Part shown: piece after piece, positions 62,603 to 64,000 of the stretch
How positions within the stretch are numbered: position 1 is the stretch's first letter
Layout: each line of letters opens with the position of its first letter
Assembly: GCF_004360145.1 (NCBI RefSeq)
Contig: NZ_ML178716.1
Coordinates: 62,001 to 126,000, forward strand
Direction of reading: 5' to 3'
Length of the DNA stretch: 64,000 nucleotides
From: Aliiroseovarius marinus
GTDB lineage: Bacteria > Pseudomonadota > Alphaproteobacteria > Rhodobacterales > Rhodobacteraceae
Notes under the pieces: model-generated
What the model was told of the DNA's origin: nothing
What the model saw: only the letters and a program-made list of their open reading frames with translations
The model's database searches: none
Made by a program: the position numbers and the translations under genes

Positions 62603-63646
62603 ATGACCCAGACACTTACGATCCGCCGCCCCGACGACTGGCACCTGCATCTGCGCGATGGCGAGATGTTGAAGACCGTGCTGCCCGAAACCGCGCGCCA
62701 TTTCGCACGCGCGATTGTCATGCCGAACCTTGTGCCGCCGGTGGTGACCAAGGCCGATGCCGCCGCCTATCGCGAGCGTATCATGGCAGCCCTGCCCGCA
62801 GGCATGTCGTTCGAACCCCTGATGACGCTTTACCTGACCGAGGACACGGATCCCGAAGATCTGGCCGCCGCGCATGCATCGGGACTGATCACATCGGTAA
62901 AGCTGTATCCTGCCGGGGCCACGACGAACTCGTCCAGCGGCGTGCAGAACTTCGACAAGGTGCGCCCGGTGCTTGAGAAAATGGCCGAGATTGGCTGCCC
63001 TCTCTGTGTCCACGGCGAGGTCACCGACCGTGAGATCGACATTTTCGACCGCGAGGCCGTATTCATCGACCGTGTGCTGGACCCAATCCGCCGCGCCACG
63101 CCCGAGCTGCGCGTGGTGATGGAGCACATCACTACGAAGGACGGCGCGGAATACGTTAAAGCGAACGAGACCAAGCTGGGCGCGACCATCACCGTGCAGC
63201 ACCTGATACTCGACCGCAACGATATGCTGGTTGGCGGCATGCGCCCGCATTACTACTGCCTGCCGATCCTGAAGCGCGGCGAACACCGCGAGGCGCTGAT
63301 TGCGGCGGCCACCTCTGGCGATCCACGCTTTTTTCTGGGCACAGATAGCGCCCCGCACCCGACCCACGCCAAGGAAAGCGAATGCTGCTCGGCGGGCTGC
63401 TTCACCGCACCCAACGCCCTGTCGATCCTGGCCCGCGCGTTCGAGGCCGAAGGCGCGCTAGACAAGCTGGAAGGCTTCACCTCGCTGCACGGCCCTGCCT
63501 TCTATGGCCTGCCGGTGAACGAGGACACCATCACGCTCACTAAGGTCGACGAACCCGTCACCTATCCCGCGACACTGCCCGCGGGTGATCACACCGTCAC
63601 CACATTCGACCCCGGCTTCCCGCTGCACTGGCGCGTCGACGCCTGA
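62603..63646 (+). CDS. pyrC: Dihydroorotase (PyrC type)
   Basis: The 347-residue TIM-barrel enzyme has HxH metal ligands His14/His16 ([10 protein letters not shown]), the carboxylated Lys100 ([16 protein letters not shown]) and the final catalytic Asp in GTDSAPH. It closes carbamoyl-aspartate to dihydroorotate in pyrimidine synthesis. The frame from 62549 includes non-family sequence; ATG 62603 fits the PyrC start. pyrE follows 25 bp later, so the two form an operon. Confidence 0.96.
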   Translation: MTQTLTIRRPDDWHLHLRDGEMLKTVLPETARHFARAIVMPNLVPPVVTKADAAAYRERIMAALPAGMSFEPLMTLYLTEDTDPEDLAAAHASGLITSVKLYPAGATTNSSSGVQNFDKVRPVLEKMAEIGCPLCVHGEVTDREIDIFDREAVFIDRVLDPIRRATPELRVVMEHITTKDGAEYVKANETKLGATITVQHLILDRNDMLVGGMRPHYYCLPILKRGEHREALIAAATSGDPRFFLGTDSAPHPTHAKESECCSAGCFTAPNALSILARAFEAEGALDKLEGFTSLHGPAFYGLPVNEDTITLTKVDEPVTYPATLPAGDHTVTTFDPGFPLHWRVDA

Positions 63647-63671
63647 TTTTACTTAACGAGGACCGCTGCCA

Positions 63672-64000
63672 ATGATCCCCTCCACTTTCCCCGCGAAAGA
63701 AGAAATCGCCCGCCTGACCGCCCGGATGCTTCTGGAAATCGGCGCTGTGAACTTCAACACGGATGAACCGTTCACGCTGGCCTCGGGCCTGCCCAGCCCC
63801 AGCTATATCGACTGCCGCAAGCTGATCAGCTTCCCGCGCATCCGCTCGACGCTCATGGATTTCATGGCCGTCACGATCATGCGCGAAGCAGGGTTTGAGG
63901 CGTTCGACAACATCGCAGGCGGCGAAACTGCAGGTATCCCCTTTGGCGCATGGGTTGCCGAACGTCTGGCCCTGCCGATGACCTATGTCCGCAAGAAGCC
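63672..64000 (+). CDS. pyrE: Orotate phosphoribosyltransferase, 5' part
   Basis: The frame from ATG 63672 is open to the window edge (109 codons). It reads [19 protein letters not shown], then [25 protein letters not shown] and [30 protein letters not shown], the PyrE pattern of alphaproteobacteria. The enzyme makes OMP from orotate and PRPP. GAGGA precedes the start. The gene is cut by the window end, so the PRPP loop is not visible. Confidence 0.93.
   Translation, partial: MIPSTFPAKEEIARLTARMLLEIGAVNFNTDEPFTLASGLPSPSYIDCRKLISFPRIRSTLMDFMAVTIMREAGFEAFDNIAGGETAGIPFGAWVAERLALPMTYVRKK

Overview
The window is a stretch of an alphaproteobacterial chromosome, most likely a marine Rhodobacterales member (roseobacter type). 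The case rests on gene content and order rather than on any search: an F0 operon atpI-atpB-atpE-atpX-atpF with a split b/b' pair; a pccB...pccA...mcm propionyl-CoA cluster next to a ScfR/PccR-type regulator; a choline/choline-O-sulfate cluster (betI-betC-betA facing choX-lysE-choW-choV); short prolyl-tRNA synthetase without the editing insert; ppk-ppx next to an Hda-like gene; and a 33-bp intergenic repeat of a type I recall from roseobacter genomes. The DNA is GC-rich, coding density is high, and no rRNA, tRNA, CRISPR array, insertion sequence or prophage was seen.

Layout. 1-6.8 kb: a gene tail, an exo/endonuclease/phosphatase protein, Hsp20, a DUF465 protein, purE-purK, an outer-membrane barrel protein, a DUF2937 protein and proS. 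6.9-14.6 kb: an FAD oxidoreductase and a small lipoprotein, an AI-2E family permease overlapping an Hda-like DnaA regulator, then ppk and ppx. 14.3-26.9 kb (all minus strand): pccB, two small genes, a candidate small RNA or structured 3' UTR, a lipoprotein, pccA, a GT-C-like membrane protein, a lipoprotein, methylmalonyl-CoA mutase, a VOC protein, GNAT, DjlA and a second nuclease-like protein. 27.1-30.9 kb: MFS efflux, the PccR-like regulator, an exported hydrolase and a second DUF465. 31.0-38.4 kb: choline-O-sulfate to choline to betaine aldehyde, with BetI and a choline ABC importer. A 117-bp double-hairpin repeat with perfect 14-bp terminal inverted repeats closes this block. 38.5-51 kb: metabolic and repair genes (hyi, VOC, WYL regulator, polA, HIT, nth, Ada-like) plus a divergent pair of animal-like glycan genes (GT14 glycosyltransferase and a Sulfotransfer_2 sulfotransferase). 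51.2-64 kb: a FadR-type regulator, the ATP synthase F0 operon, ArsR, LysR and azoreductase, SRAP, an Ala-rich anchored protein, infC, cytochrome c, XdhC, a split YeeE/YedE pair, a hypothetical gene behind a CtrA-type site, pyrC and the start of pyrE.

How it works together. Pcc and Mcm convert propionyl-CoA to succinyl-CoA (the epimerase is not here), and TTTGCAAA-type sites lie before both pccB and the regulator. The bet/cho block imports choline, desulfates choline-O-sulfate and oxidises choline; betB is not in the window. The only hint of an undescribed system is the divergent GT14/sulfotransferase pair, which could build a sulfated surface glycan. The most concrete new observations are the 117-bp repeat that supplies a neighbour's stop codon, the candidate small RNA at 24.3 kb, and infC, which appears to start at ATA beside a three-codon mini-ORF.
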